In this document: piece by piece, positions 63,940-64,000 of the stretch
How the letters are laid out: each line of letters opens with the position of its first letter
How positions within the stretch are numbered: position 1 is the first letter of the stretch
From: Anaeromassilibacillus senegalensis
GTDB taxonomy: Bacteria > Bacillota > Clostridia > Oscillospirales > Acutalibacteraceae
Reading direction: 5' to 3'
NCBI RefSeq assembly: GCF_001261775.1
Contig: NZ_LN868535.1
Location: 418,148-482,147, forward strand
DNA: 64,000 nt
The notes under the pieces: model-generated
What the model saw: only the letters and a program-made list of their open reading frames with translations
What the model was told of the DNA's origin: nothing
Databases searched by the model: none
Made by a program: the position numbers and the translations under genes

Positions 63940-64000
63940 GTGATTAAAGAAGTAATCGGCACGGGCGCGACAGTGGAAGAAGCCTTTGAGGCCGCATGCA
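63940..64000 (+). CDS. jag: Jag-N domain RNA-binding protein, 5' end only
   Basis: GTG at 63940 with GGAAGGGG upstream starts VIKEVIGTGATVEEAFEAAC before the window ends. This is the Jag-N start; family members carry KH and R3H RNA-binding domains and sit downstream of yidC (spoIIIJ-jag). The rest is outside the window. Confidence 0.8.
   Translation, partial: MIKEVIGTGATVEEAFEAAC

Overview
The window comes from the replication-origin region of a GC-rich, probably spore-forming member of the Firmicutes, most likely class Clostridia (an Oscillospirales-type gut anaerobe is my inference). The basis is gene order plus families. rpmH, rnpA, yidD, yidC and jag run rightwards from about 61.9 kb. 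dnaA, dnaN, yaaA, recF, remB, gyrB and gyrA run leftwards from 61.4 kb. The two arms diverge at a DnaA-box cluster upstream of dnaA. Collagen-like spore-surface proteins and a Spo0E-like small protein suggest sporulation. No rRNA, tRNA or CRISPR array was seen.

Layout: 0-3.2 kb, the tail of an XRE regulator and a secreted glycoside-hydrolase-like protein with three discoidin-like modules. 3.2-5.6 kb, a dispersed repeat interrupted by an intact IS3-family element with a 3-bp target duplication. 5.6-10.7 kb, small proteins, a CatA-like and a Vat-like acetyltransferase, XRE and Spo0E-like proteins, and two paralogous collagen-like genes whose reading frames are both broken, one by a stretch resembling Nextera mosaic ends. 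11-18.6 kb, signalling: a GGDEF/EAL protein whose EAL domain lacks the DD pair, a DNA glycosylase, and a lipoprotein solute-binding protein paired with a hybrid histidine kinase. 19-24 kb, an NhaC antiporter, a large HTH regulator and a membrane protein. 24.3-29.2 kb, a cyclic-di-GMP-I riboswitch and terminator ahead of a 1.5-kb-codon secreted M60-type metalloprotease. 29.3-32.8 kb, small regulators and membrane proteins, including an XRE cassette with two palindromes at its promoter, in partly AT-rich DNA. 33-37.8 kb, a four-gene Gld-type ABC module. 39-45.2 kb, metabolic and transport genes, including an aldo/keto reductase with a MerR-type promoter. 46-64 kb, the replication and gyrase block.

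Two circuits stand out. The GGDEF protein at 11 kb could make the cyclic di-GMP that is read by the riboswitch at 24.4 kb to control the secreted metalloprotease. The lipoprotein at 17-18.6 kb probably presents a ligand to the adjacent sensor kinase, since there is no permease.

The most unusual structure is a family of long noncoding repeats (about 0.8-1.3 kb, seven full or partial copies). Each is a chain of short hairpins joined to a GC-rich tail. They fill the gaps around the replication genes: yaaA-dnaN, dnaN-dnaA, next to gyrB, beyond gyrA, and elsewhere. The gyrA frame is broken by an 8-bp tandem duplication, which must be either an assembly error or a striking mutation.
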